From positions 3,918,455-3,982,454 of the forward strand of contig JAJEKV010000015.1 in NCBI GenBank assembly GCA_021234155.1: a stretch of DNA of 64,000 bases. The letters are read 5' to 3'. A model generated the notes under the pieces. It was not told the origin of the DNA, did no database searches, and saw only the letters and a program-made list of their open reading frames with translations. Below are positions 33,199 through 45,289 of this stretch, in pieces; positions within the stretch are counted from its first letter, which is position 1, and the number at the start of each line of letters is the position of its first letter. Position numbers and translations under genes: made by a program. This stretch comes from Isoetes taiwanensis. Its lineage: Eukaryota > Streptophyta > Lycopodiopsida > Isoetales > Isoetaceae.

Positions 33199-34541
33199 CT
33201 AACTGTATGTGTTCTTCTCCCTTTTCAAATGGAAATCAACATGCTTTTTGGCCTCTACCACATTCATGCTCATTCTTACATCACCCATGTCTTTGCTCCT
33301 CTCTAGGTTCACTTCGCATTGCCTACTCAGTTTTGACCTTCTCTTAACTCTTTTACCATCTCGTCGCAATGATGGCCCTGGTTGCAGTATCGCTGCTTCG
33401 CATGCATGAGCTGGTTCAACACTAGTCCTGTATAAACCCTCCAAGTTGTAGCCACCATTTTGAAGAATCTCAAGTTCATCTTGTTTAAGATTCGTACCCA
33501 CCGTGAATCCCGCCATTAAATGGGCCTTGGAGGCACCTCTAGTATGCTAGGATGTGCATACCATGTGCACTTCAAGTTATCTCCACAAAACCAAAAGACT
33601 TGTTCACAACTTCCACCCCTGTATGACCTGATATCATAGAAAGAAGGGGCTGCGATAGATGATAAACTTTTATTGATAAGTTTATCACATTTTTTGCCAT
33701 TAATACTCACTCTCCCTTGGCATCTGATCTTGCTACCTGCTGTAGTTCTTCGAATAGCCCAGTTTGTATTGGCAACTTCTTTTTCTCTCACAAGAATATC
33801 TCTACTGTTAAACAAATTTCTTACCACAGGATCATCTTTAGCTACTCTTGGTATGTTTCTTGCTTCCTTGCCTGGTCGATGTGTTCCATGCTCACTGTGA
33901 ATACTAGCAGTTTCATCTAAGTTTTTTCTCTTCAATATTGTCTGATCATTTCCTCCTGTTCCTGTGTTATGCAAGAAAACACCATGTCTGAATACTTCCT
34001 TGTTGACAGCAGAGCACATCTCAGAAGGCTTAATACCACTGTTAAGTCTGCCCTGCAGCCTTGAAAACAATGTAGAAAGTCCTGGGCCCGTTCCTACGTA
34101 ATTGTGCTCCAAATATGATTTGTATCTTGTACTTTGCAAGATAGCCTACAGAAGATCAAATAGACTAGCATCATATAAAGAGAGGTTCCTTCTATAGCCA
34201 AGGTAGCCAACCAACTTCCATGTGCGGATTCGAGAGAGATTTGTATCAGGCATATGCATTGCAATATCTATATTGCTTTGGGCCTTCATAAAGTTCCCCC
34301 ACCTACTGACTCTTTGATGCCACCATGCCAACCATGAAGACAATGCCATGACATCAGAACTTGATGCCATACTTGAGAGCCACTCTAGGATGCTTTGATA
34401 CATGGCTTCTGCCTCCTCTTGGCTCGAGCAAAGTCTCCATAATCTACATTGATTACAGAACACTTGCCTATTCTTAGGGCTCAAGTGCTTCTTGGCCTGC
34501 CTTTGCAAGCATTGTTCAAAGTGAATCAGGCAATCACAGGC
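33199..34541 (-). pseudogene. Transposase-like protein, C-terminal half, with stop and frameshift
   Basis: From a splice acceptor-like CAGTAG at 34542-34547 the minus strand reads ACDCLIHFEQCLQRQAKKHL, then WLAWWHQRVSRWGNFMK, then NLSLYDASLFDLL, an in-frame TAG (34146-34148), and continues in the same frame with AILQSTRYKSYLEHNYVGTG. A cysteine-containing tail follows (RCQGRVSINGKKCDKL, SCEQVFWFCGDNLKCTWYAH), ending at 33516. A third ORF (33516-33199) starts with an ATG overlapping that stop (TAATG). The pattern 'WW..R...F, N, LSLxDA, QxxxYxxxL, GxGP' recalls the C-terminal half of uncharacterised MULE-like transposase relatives. This is from memory of the pattern, so moderate confidence only. 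It is divergent from the ParB-methyltransferase gene. Confidence 0.45.
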
Positions 34542-34584
34542 CTACTGGATTGAATTTTTTTGCTACCCGATTGCCTTTGAGGTC

Positions 34585-34985
34585 AATAAGGTAAGCATTT
34601 ATTCAATACTTTTTTAGCATATAATCACTGGTCGGCGCCGACTGGCTTGTGAGAAGTAGCTGTTCTGCTTGTATTGGTTCTTGCAGAAATATTTTGCATC
34701 AAAAAAACATCTTCTTTGCAAGTAACCAACTGTATTTTTCTGTATGCTTTTCAATGGTCGGCGCCGACTGCCCTTTTCGTCATACATTATAGCCATTCAG
34801 TTAACTGCAGAGCATTCAGGAAAACAATGTCTGCTTTGTGGCAAATAGGTAAGTTTTTATTACTTTCATTAGTTTTTGCATTGTTTTTCTATATTCATTG
34901 TGACTGGTCAGCGCCGACTGGGTCTCATAGGCCTCTCAGATCACAGATCCTTCTTTGCATTTTAGTAGAATAAGTATCTTTGCAT
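34585..34985 (+). promoter_or_regulatory. Divergent spacer with three GTCGGCGCCGAC palindromes
   Basis: GTCGGCGCCGAC is a perfect 12-bp palindrome at 34631-34642 and 34757-34768; GTCAGCGCCGAC at 34907-34918 has one change. All lie within GGTCRGCGCCGACTG. Each follows a donor-like GTAAG/GTAAC by 30-60 bp and precedes an acceptor-like TTGCAG, CTGCAG or TTTTAG, with exon-like pieces (TCTTCTTTGCAA, GTCTGCTTTGTGGCAAATAG) between. So a unit of about 126-150 bp seems tandemly triplicated. It could be transposase or ParB binding sites, or leader introns of the plus-strand gene. Confidence 0.6.
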
Positions 34986-35251
34986 CTTGGAAAGTATTTG
35001 ATTTTGCTAAGCAAGATCTGCGTGGTTTTCATGAGCATCTTCTCGCATGGAATAATCTGCATCATAAAATTTTCTTACAGACTTCTTCATTTTCATATGA
35101 ATGATGCGGTTATTCATTTTCTTCTTTCAGGTGAATGATATAAGGTTTTTATCTGATGTAGTCCACGGGCATGGTAGAAACAAGAAATAGTGCTTCAAGC
35201 TTTGTCTACAAGTATTTGGAAAAAGAGCCAAGGAGGCCTTCATAAAAAAAA

Positions 35252-38200
35252 ATGGATGTTGTAGAGAATGATGATGTAGAAAATACAGGTCAGTTGCCTG
35301 ATGATAGTGGCCCATTACATGCTGAACAAGACTATCAGATGGACACTCAGGATCAGATGGACACTCAGGAAGACACTATCACAGAAAATGTAACTCAGGA
35401 AGATACTATCACAGAAAAGGAGACAGTTAAAGGGAAAAAGAAGGGCAAGAAGAAAACAAAAGAAGATGAAGATCTGCAATCCCTGGAGTTTCCCAGGAGT
35501 TTTACTTTGCAAATGATCTCAGAAACCTTGCAAGAACTAAGAATAGTCCGCAAGACACCACCTCCAATGATACCTCTTTGCAGAATAGTGCTTAATCAAG
35601 CCGTCAGAATTGTTAGTAAGGAAGCAAAATCCCTTCGTGAGACTCTACGAGTTGATGGCTATGTCATGGAAAAAGGCAGCTTCATATTATCTATCACCAC
35701 TACAGTGGGGAGTTATTGTCCAGTAACAGATGAGATCATACAAACATGGGATGCGTATTGGAAGGAAGAGAATCAACGTTTTGAGTGCGAGCTTGAACAT
35801 AATGAAGATTGGAAAGACTTGAGTGGAAAAATGTTTTTATGCTGGGATGGAAATCATCGGACTGATGCATGGATGCAGGAGATTAATGATCGCTACTCAC
35901 TAGTGCGTACTATGCATTTCTCAGTCCAATCAACCTTTGTTGAAATTGATACACAAAAGGAAGTAGCTTTGATAAGGGCAATGAGCAGGATCAATGAGTA
36001 CGTATTCACTTATTTCCCTATAATTTTCCAAGATATTTTATATTCTAAATTGTTGTTTCTTTTTAAAGGCTCAATGAAGCAGGCATTGTGCATACAAAAC
36101 TCAAAGATGTCCTCTATGGAGTGTATAGGATGACTGTCTCAAATTTGTAACTTTGTCCAACATATCCCGCCGGCTGAACTCCAACGTATGAGAGCACAAG
36201 AGGTGAAAGCAATGGGTCTAGAGCCATGGTATCCACACACTCGATACATTCTGGCTAGGATCTTGTACCAAGTATTTTCTAAACTCTATTTCATTTGTCG
36301 TTGTCTATATTTATTGTAAATCAGCTTGCTATTTATATTATGTAATATTTTGACTAGGATCTTCTACCAATCAGGATAAGCTTAACCTGGAAGAGGCTAA
36401 AGCCAAAGCAGAAAAAGAAGTGAAGACAAAATGGGTGAAGAAAATGGGTAAATACTTGGCAATACTAAATCCTGACTTGGGAGGCAATTGGATTAACTTA
36501 GTCACCAGCAAGGATCCAAGCAACACATACATGAGGTTAACAGTTGAGAAACTCTATGACATGACAAGAGCGAAGGTGGATGAGACTATTAGAGACAGAT
36601 GGTTCCTTTGGATGACTTCTAACACTGCTATTGTGCATAGTTATAAGATTCCAAGCAATGACAAAGACTTCCATGAGTGGATAAAGAAGGAGACATGGTT
36701 AGAGCATCTTGTCCATAAATCTCAAGAGACCTTAGAGTCAGTTCTCATGGACGATGGCATTGTTGTCAGACATGGTGCTAAGGATTTAGCTAAATGGTTT
36801 CGAGAATTTAAATTGAAGTATAGAAATGAGATGCTCAAAAGCTTTGATAAGAATATGTCTATGACTGTCAAAATGGAGGATGCATTTGAAATCCGAAGGG
36901 CTTCACAACGAGTTTGCTACAGGTGATCCTAATTCTATGCTTTAAGTTCGTTTTATTTACCTATTAACAAAATTGACCAGTTTCATGCTTGAAAGTTTCA
37001 GGTACTTGCACTTCTGTGTGGTCCAGAATTATGTGGATGACATGCCTATACTGGTAGCCTCATGGGCAACAAGGTCAGGTTCCGAAGCTATGTATTCTGA
37101 AAAGGGAAATTTGGATAGACCAGGAGGATTGTCGAATTGGGAGATTAGCAATTGCCTTTGGTGGATAGATTTTCCAGCCGGCATCATTCCAGAAGAAGAA
37201 AAGGAGATGCACAACAATATGCTTTCATCTGTTGCAGATCCTTTTGTGATTGGAAGTGAGGATGATGACCCGTTACCAGAAAAGAAAAAGAGAAGGAAAT
37301 ATCAAGCACAGAATGAGGACAAAAATCAGGAAAAAGTTGAGAAGAGAAATGATAGTGAAGGATTGATTACTCCTCCAGCTGGATACGTTGATGATTGTGA
37401 TATGCCATCAACTTTTGTTCACAAGGTTACATACACTAATGTAACCTTGATTTTAGTGGCAGATAACATCACAAGCATTGCAAAAAGTATTCATGTGAAA
37501 GGTGAGACCACCTTTAAAAAGATCAGAGAAGTAGGAAGGCAAGTGGCGATGAAGGGTCGTGTTTACCAACGAGGAGGGGTTAAGAGGAATTGGGGAGCCG
37601 ATATTGTGCTTCTAGACCTTCCTACAAATGAAATGCCTTCCATTGGCCATTCTACATTGCCTTCATGGAATGTTTGTACTCCGCAATTGGTAGCAGATGC
37701 TTTCACCTTGGCGACTTTATGTGTGGATGATGAGGGAATGGTTGTGTGTCTTTGTTCGAACAGCCAATTGGGCATGGTGGAGGGCCAAGCGAGAAAGTAT
37801 AGTCTTGAGAAACGCCGTTTGTACTGCGTGACAAGCAATGATCCATTCGGTTTTTCAAAAGATGTTATGGGCCATATGGCAATAAATTGGTGTTACCTTA
37901 TCATCTATGGCAGAATTGGCACAGACATGGGATATCACAATGGAGAGGTGTTTCGTGCAAAGGATTTGAATCAAAACAGTAACCTACTTCATCATGAACT
38001 TTCTCCTACTGATAGGTTGCCTTTGCAAGACACTACCCACTCCAGGTTTGGGTTGGAACGATCTACCAGGTTCATGGAATTTCTTTTACATTGCTTCTGT
38101 GCTAAGGGTGGTTTTGTATTGGATCTATTTGCGGGCACGGGTTCTATGATGGAAGCATGTGCAGTGCAAGGTGTTCATTATTATGGAGTGGATATTGCTG

Positions 38201-38319
38201 AAGGTTTGATTGAATTAGTGCTATCACGACGTGGATGCACAAGAAAAGATGAGATACATGTGAATGAGGATGAGTATGAGGATGTGGATGCTGAGGAAGT
38301 AGAGGAACCTTCAGACTAG
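35252..38319 (+). CDS. ParB-like / N6-N4 DNA-methyltransferase fusion protein (4 exons)
   Basis: Exons inferred: 35252-35997, 36069-36271, 36375-36922, 37002-38319, all with GT-AG borders and matching phases. The start follows an A-run and opens an acidic N-terminus with QMDTQ and DTIT repeats and a basic GKKKGKKKTK. Residues about 110-249 look like a ParB domain: an RVDGYV turn, WDGNHRTDAW (DGNHR at 199-203, compare DGHHR), then EVALIRAMSRIN. Exon 4 has a basic linker (KKKRRKYQ), then a permuted class-beta methyltransferase: ADIVLLDLPTNEMP at the motif IV position (DLPT at 37615-37626), later RSTRFMEFLLHCF (motif X) and VLDLFAGTGSMMEA (motif I, DLFAGTG at 38122-38142), YYGVDI. DLPT replaces DPPY/SPPY, so catalysis is doubtful while SAM binding looks intact. 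Exon 2 needs one base removed near 36128-36150 to stay in frame: mutation or sequence error. The end is acidic. Confidence 0.65.
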
Positions 38320-39025
38320 TCAGTGAGTTAACCACTTTGGCTCTTTCAATTTTCCTTTTCTTTAATTGGCATTGATGATGTTTCTTTTCTCTTTTGCAGC
38401 CTTCTTCCGAGTACAGCCAAAAGAATGCAACTAGTGGCATCACCAACAATCAAAGATAGCAAACGACAAAGATGCATATACATAGACGATGAAGCTACCA
38501 TAGACTAGTTAACACACCAGTAGTGTCTTTTTTGGTATTTTTGGCATTTTTACATATTTGAGCAAGAACATAAGTAGAAGTACAAGCATTTTGGGATTAT
38601 TTAAATGTTTCAACTATATTTCATATAAAACACTTCCTTTCATTTGGAAAAAGAAATATAAATATGAAATATGATGTCCTTGGAGAAATGCAAACCTTTT
38701 GATTATACACGATTAGATGAACGAATCTCAAAATGTTAGACAAAAGCATGTTATAATCAATAAAACTGAGTGGCTCACATACCTTGAAAGCAAAGTACAT
38801 TCTTTTAGAGCTTACATTTCCTTGTCATTGTTAAATATGATTCCCTTCTTATAAAATTGCACTCTTCTTGGGAATTTTTTCCTTCGGGGCTTCTTTTCTT
38901 TTTTTGGCCACTCCATTTGGCCTTTTACAACCTTTATTTGTTTATAAAAGAACAAAGTGCCCAAGCAAATGTGTATTGCTAGTGGCAACATGCACCATAG
39001 GCATGCATATATCTTTAATGGGCCT
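38320..39025. other. 3' flank of the methyltransferase gene
   Basis: 3' UTR-like AT-rich sequence; a further acceptor-like TTTTGCAG at about 38393 suggests an extra non-coding exon. AATAAA at 38758-38763 could be a polyadenylation signal. No other gene was seen. Confidence 0.35.
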
Positions 39026-39029
39026 TGGA

Positions 39030-39055
39030 GTAACCCAGGTTCGATTCCTGGAGGC
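39030..39055 (+). other. tRNA-like B box (T-arm) fragment
   Basis: CCAGGTTCGATTCCTGG forms a perfect T-arm stem with a B box GGTTCGATTCC at 39038-39048. No complete cloverleaf surrounds it; it is probably a SINE or tRNA-derived relic. Confidence 0.45.
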
Positions 39056-39327
39056 CTTCAACTCTTACATAGCCATTATATATCCTAATAATTGTTATAT
39101 GTTTTGTTCTGTCATTTTATTATTATGATCATCTTAGTTAAATATGTATTATAGTTGTTTTTTTATCAAGCTTCTTCGTAATTAAGTCTACATGTAAATA
39201 TGCTATCCTTAGTGCCTGAAGGCCTTTATTAGGGCCCGAAGGACCCAATTTTTTTTTTAATATAACAACCAACACATCACTGTCATTAACACTAATTAAC
39301 GCAAACTATCGCATCCAACACATTTAA

Positions 39328-39560
39328 ATTAAAATCCCCCTAAAACCCCCTTTGGTTTGGGTGCATATTCACACGGGGGGTTACGTAGGGCAGCGAGAGC
39401 CCCTAAAAACTTACAATACATGTACAAAATTAACACCATTAAGTACACTGTCGCTGTCCTTATAAAAAACTGGTACAGGCATACTCCACAAATGAGGATC
39501 GCTATGTACGGTCCAGATCGAGGAATAGAGGGCAAATATGCCTATCCGACAGCTCTCGAT
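39328..39560. mobile_element. Truncated copy of the 12675-13064 MITE
   Basis: It shares TGCATATTCACACGGGGG, GAGAGCCCCTAAAA, TACATGTACAAAAT, GATCGAGGAATA and CAGCTCTCGATGCCCGGAGT in the same order with the 12.7 kb copy, but stops before the right inverted repeat. Confidence 0.8.
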
Positions 39561-39829
39561 GCCCGGAGTAACCCACTATCCACAGTTACAACATGGCTCA
39601 TTTTGTTGGTTACCTCATGTTTGCCAATTATTGCATTGTTTCCTATTTCTCCATGGTTTTTTCTTGACCCCGTTACTCTAGAAACCCATTGAAACTTGTA
39701 GGTTTATTTTCTAGGGATTAGTCGAGTCGATAAGGATTGGGATCAGTTCCAACTTGGAAGCCTGTATTCTTGCATGTACTTGCCAAATCTCCTAAAGGCC
39801 ATTATGGAAACCTGAAATCTTTAGCAATC

Positions 39830-40255
39830 AAAAGCCTCGTAAAAAAGCGCAGCCTGATAAGGAAATTAATGAGCAATTGGCTGCTAAACTGGCTGCTCAA
39901 AGTAATCTTATAAAGGATATCCTTGCCTCCCTTGCAGGTGGTGCAACCATCCCTATAACAAATTTATAGATAAACCGAGATTTAATTGATAAGGCAACTG
40001 AGAGAGAAAGGACCAGTGATAACCCAAGTGATATCCAGGTTTGCCAAATCAACACTAAAATAATGTCAGTAGTGAAGGACATAAAGGACCTAACAGAAAA
40101 TGACAATTCTAACAGTCAGAAGAGGATGGAGATTAAGGGTGGCAAAGGGAAGAATGATACCGACGACAACAACAAAACTGAAGATGAAAGGTATGGCAGC
40201 ATGCTTATCGCGATTTCATTGTATGTAATAATAATTATGCATAACTGTAATTAGT
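39830..40255 (+). other. Unrecognised low-complexity coding-like stretch
   Basis: One frame reads EQLAAKLAAQSNLIKDILAS, then after a stop RDLIDKATERERTSDNPSD and a Lys/Asp/Asn-rich tail to about 40193. It looks like a broken charged, helical protein region; no family recognised. Confidence 0.25.
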
Positions 40256-40379
40256 ATTGTTTGCCTTGCAGATGAAATCGTGCCAGGCATGATTTAGTTT
40301 ATCTTCAATCTCAAATTAAATCGCGCCAAGCGTGCTTTAATCATATTTCATGGTCAAACAAATCACATCGAGCGCGATC

Positions 40380-41060
40380 ACAACCACCCCAATATGGGGT
40401 CCACATGTTGTTTTTTAGTGTGGTTTTTGCCAAAAAACAACATAAAAAAACTATGTGGTGATTTTTGTCCGACTTTGGTAGAAACTATATGTAGTTTTTA
40501 GCAAAATTTTTAGACATGTAGTTTTTTCTTAACAAAAGTCTACGCGTAGAATTTTGTGAAAATTATCTACACGTAGGAATTGACATGTTTTTCTACATGT
40601 TACTTTTTTAAAGTAGCTATAGTTTTTCAGTGTTGCTTTCCTAAAAAATAGACATGTGGTTTTTCATAAAACTTCAACGATCCACATGTTGTTTTTAACT
40701 GTTGTTCTGCAGAAAAAGCAACACTAGAAAACCACATAGAGAGTTTTGTCCAACTTTGCTAGAAACTACGTGTAGTTTCTTTTTTTCTTTCTTTCTTTCT
40801 ATGTGTGTTCTTTTTTCTAATCTACATGTAGTTTTCTCAATTTTACTATTGCTTTGAAACGTCGTTTTCCTAAGAAATACATATATACATATGTTATTTT
40901 AAAGAAAATCTACATATGTTGTTTTAAAAATTAGTTGTCGTTTTCGAGTGTTGTTTTTTCCTGAATTGATATGTAATTAATAGAAGTTTAACACGTCATT
41001 TCTTGAAAAAAGCTGTTGTTTCGGGTGTTGCCTTTGTAAAAAAATTAAAAAAAACCACCC
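40380..41060. repeat. Degenerate tandem repeat with ACATGTNGTTTTT units
   Basis: CCACATGTTGTTTTT, ACATGTAGTTTTT, CTACATGTAGTTTT and similar units recur more than ten times at irregular spacing, with AAACTAYRTGTAGTTT longer versions. Non-coding. Confidence 0.6.
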
Positions 41061-41659
41061 GATGGCTTTCTTTTAAAATTTACAAAAACTATACATAGTT
41101 TAAACAAGGTGTTGTGTACGGAGGGTTGCCCTCTAGTTTCTTGAGGGTGAAGTGGCCTAAATTAAACCATGAAGTCATATGTATTTGATGTTGTGTGGGG
41201 AGTGTTGTGCTATACATAGGTGTGAGGTGTAAATTCCTCCATCCTTGATTTGGTATATTCCAGGGCTTATTCCAGGCTTATTTTGTGATCCAACGATCAC
41301 ACATGAGGACAAAAGTGATGTCTCTTAGTAAGTTACCTCGGAAGCTGCATCTTACCATCATTTAAGGATCTACATTCATACATTATTAAATGGTTCCAAA
41401 AGTGAAACTTGTAGCTTAATTAAAATTTGTAACATTGCACAACACAAGCGATGGCTTGCGATGCAACTTAGGAACTAGAAGTTTAAAGGGGAGCATATAG
41501 ATCTAAAGTTGTGGAGGCAAATATTTTGATAGGGAACTGACTGCATGTAACAGAAAAGATTGACTGCATGTAACAGAAACGAAATTCTACTGACTTTGAT
41601 AATCTAACAGCCATGGCATTTTGTTGATCAAATCCTCTACAATATCAATCCAATTTTCC

Positions 41660-41960
41660 CGTCCAACTAGGTCAATCAATGGTCTATCATTGGTAAAATC
41701 ACATGATCCAGCCATGAAACAAATAAATGATAGCCTCCATCAATTAGGCCTACGTGACTACAAGCTGAAAGTGTGCTAAGAAAGGTGACATCATTAGGTC
41801 TCACACCTTTAAGGCCCATTTCATGAAATAAGTGAAAAGCTTCTTTGCCATATCCATGTTGCGTGAACATTGTTATCACTGCATTCTGTGTTATCACATC
41901 AAAGCCAAAGACATGTCCGAAAACAAGAACAACTTCCTTCAGGCATCCACGTTCTTTGCT
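41660..41960 (-). pseudogene. PPR (pentatricopeptide) protein fragment
   Basis: The minus strand reads ITQNAVITMFTQHGYGKEAF, then HLFHEMGLKGVRPNDVTFLS and TLSACSHVGLIDGGYHLF. This is the PLS-type repeat pattern (WNAMI..A...HG.G.EAL.LF..M...G..PN..TF..VLSACSH.GL...G) of organelle RNA-editing PPR proteins. Only about 80 residues remain, the conserved W of 'SWNAM' is replaced by TQN, and the frame ends at 41676. It is a relic. Confidence 0.8.
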
Positions 41961-42219
41961 TGTGGGAGATGAGGTGTCCCCATACTGAACAAAACAGATT
42001 CAGAATGTTAGAATAATGGAGCTAAAGAGCTATATATACCTATAAAACATCTTACATGTTCATTAAAACAGCCAGAAGAATGTCCATGAGATGAGAATTT
42101 AAATAACTCTATACATAAAAGATGCATAGAAGAGCTGAAGTACAAACTTATTCCATATGATAAAAATTGTCAAGACAAGAAATGAATGGACGCCTTGTGT
42201 TCATATATATTTAATCAAA

Positions 42220-42967
<748 letters not shown>

Positions 42968-43004
42968 TGACACAAATTTTTCAGAACAGACAGATGTACC
43001 CAAG

Positions 43005-43070
43005 TGCATAGCAATCCTTGCACATCCCATCTCCCAAGTGCATAGCAATCCTTGCACATCCCATCTAGCC
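43005..43070. repeat. 35-bp tandem duplication
   Basis: AAGTGCATAGCAATCCTTGC and CACATCCCATCT occur twice in direct succession. Confidence 0.85.
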
Positions 43071-43939
43071 AAGGCAGGGGGTCTAATTCCTATTTATCCA
43101 TTGAAAGATGTTAATTCACTTATTCATTTATATTGAAAAGAACTTTCCTTCATAATCAAATCACTGACCCCAATCCCAAGCAATACCTAGTCTGACTCCG
43201 TAATATTCCTGGCTTCAGATCATCAAATTTGCCCCCAAGGGTGCTCTTATAGTAACGTGAGGTCCTTTGTGGCCATTTTGTTGAATGCATTTTACGGCCA
43301 GAGTCTAGATGTATTTTAAGGGCAGAGTCTAGGCGCCTCTTCTGGGATCTCCAAAATACCTACATGAAATTAACAACAAAGTTAAGAATATCCAAACTTG
43401 TAGAGCAAGTAAGTTGAGTTATTACATTCAACTGTTAATGTATTATTGCAGACCCGATCATATACAGGCCCTCCGCTTCCTCTTCTTGGCTTTCTAAATC
43501 ATCAGCTACGCAGCGAGGCGCTGGAAACAAACAGTCAAAAGTTTTTAAAAAAGAAACCTAACGTGATTTATATTTTTAACTAATTCCCAATATTATCAAG
43601 GTCTTAACCTTCAAAGGAAGGTAATCAAACCATGCAACAGAATGATGGAAAAATATGGCTCCATTATTATGGTACAGATTTCACATCATGGCACGAGCCC
43701 AGAGAAGTTGTCTACTTGGTGGGATCAGAGGAAATACCCAAGAGGTTCTTTAACCAACATACAGATTACCAATGAAAGGCAAGGGAAAGGTAAAGGTTAT
43801 CAAAGGAACAGCTTACTATTAACAAACATCAATAGAAAAAGGCTAAAAGGAAAACATCAATGGAAGGGAAGACCTCTTATTAAAAAAGCCAGCTAGCATG
43901 ATTCTATTGCCAGTTGTACATCTCTTCTTGAAAAACTGT

Positions 43940-45269
43940 CGCACGGAGTTAATGTGACTGTACTAAGGCCAAAATCTTTTGCCTAGACAAACCATTAATA
44001 TTCGGCGACCTTATGACCATATCTTCCTGCCACAGCCTGGCAGAGGGTTGTGACAAGCCATCCTTAGACATGAATAGTTTAAAGAAGCTATCCTCAAAGC
44101 CATGCACGAATAGTCTGTGAAATATGTACCTTAAGCAACTCCAACAAAGTACCAAAGACATTTCTTGGATGCAGATTCCCTGCATAGAGTTGTCAATCTA
44201 TCGATCCACTTCTCAACTTGCTCTTCTCATCCATGAAGTGTCCTGCATAGCCAGTTAAAAAACTTGGGCTCAAAAAATCAAGAGCATAAAGCTGCTAAAT
44301 AAATTTGGAATGCCGCTATTTGTAGAACCTTACCAAAAGCATTATCTAAAAGGTCTTGGTACCAGGTTGAGCAAGATGGGCATGGATGGAGGACCACGAA
44401 GCTGCTTTCAAAAAGTCTGCAATGCTTTGACCTTCTTCATATGCCTGCAAGGATAAAGAAATATAAACAAATAGATACTAACTTGAAGACCATTAAATTC
44501 TCATCACTTATGGCCTCTCTAAGTATAATCAACTATAAATGCAGGAGACATAGCCAATCTTACCTATGTTTCTATGTTTACAGCCTGTTGCGCAGCATCT
44601 ACAATGGCCAGCATGCACGATGCACCTAATGTAATAAAATGGCAAAACCACAACATACCTCTATTAATACTGTCTATGCTGCTCTAAGAGAGCTGATCTG
44701 GGAGTCCATAACATGAGCAAGATCCTATAATTGTACAATTTATAGATACTATCAGCTAAAGACACGACTTGCAAGTTTGCGCTAGCTCCTAGCTGCCTAC
44801 CTTCGTATATTATCCCTGCCATTAACATGAGAAATAAGGATTCAGCAGCTTCCAAAGTTAAATCAATCTACAGAAACATGAAAGACATAAATGCCAGTTG
44901 GATGCCCACAAGACAATAACGTGCACTCAGGGAGTGCATTAACCATAAAGTAATAATGTTAAGAACTAGTGATGTCAGTTACAAAACAAAGGAGAGAACA
45001 TTACTTGTTGCATTAAGAAGCGAGAAAACTAATAGGCAGTTTTGTCCAATTGCAGATGCTTCAATGCAGGTACAAATGTTGATATTCTTTGCAAGCCATT
45101 TAATGATTAAAGAATCCCTCTGAATAAGTTTTTCAGCAAATGCATGCAGAACCTGTAGAAGTATGGAAAATAAGGATGAAAGACACCCAAAGGAGAAATG
45201 TTCTCTAACCTTAACAGCGGCAACTTGAAACATTTGATCATCACTCCCAGGTAACACTGCACGTTGCAC
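43940..45269 (-). pseudogene. Pieces of an unrecognised spliced gene
   Basis: On the minus strand several exon-like pieces with splice borders occur in order: VQRAVLPGSDDQMFQVAAVK (after TTTATAG near 45270, before a GTTAGAG donor), VLHAFAEKLIQRDSLIIKWL (after CTTCTACAG near 45155), LTLEAAESLFLMLMAGIIYE (44860-44800) and YEEGQSIADFLKAASWSSIH (about 44440-44370). They look like helical-repeat (HEAT/ARM-like) protein sequence, but I cannot name the protein. Stops follow most pieces, so the gene is either broken or my exon borders are wrong. A UGT fragment lies directly upstream on the same strand. Confidence 0.35.
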
Positions 45270-45289
45270 CTATAAACGAAGAAACTGCT

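Noticed and set aside
36973-37010. ATG at 36973 as the true start of the methyltransferase
   Set aside because: It lies in an intron; joining at CTACAG|GT and TTTCAG|G keeps the frame with exon 3 and gives a continuous protein.
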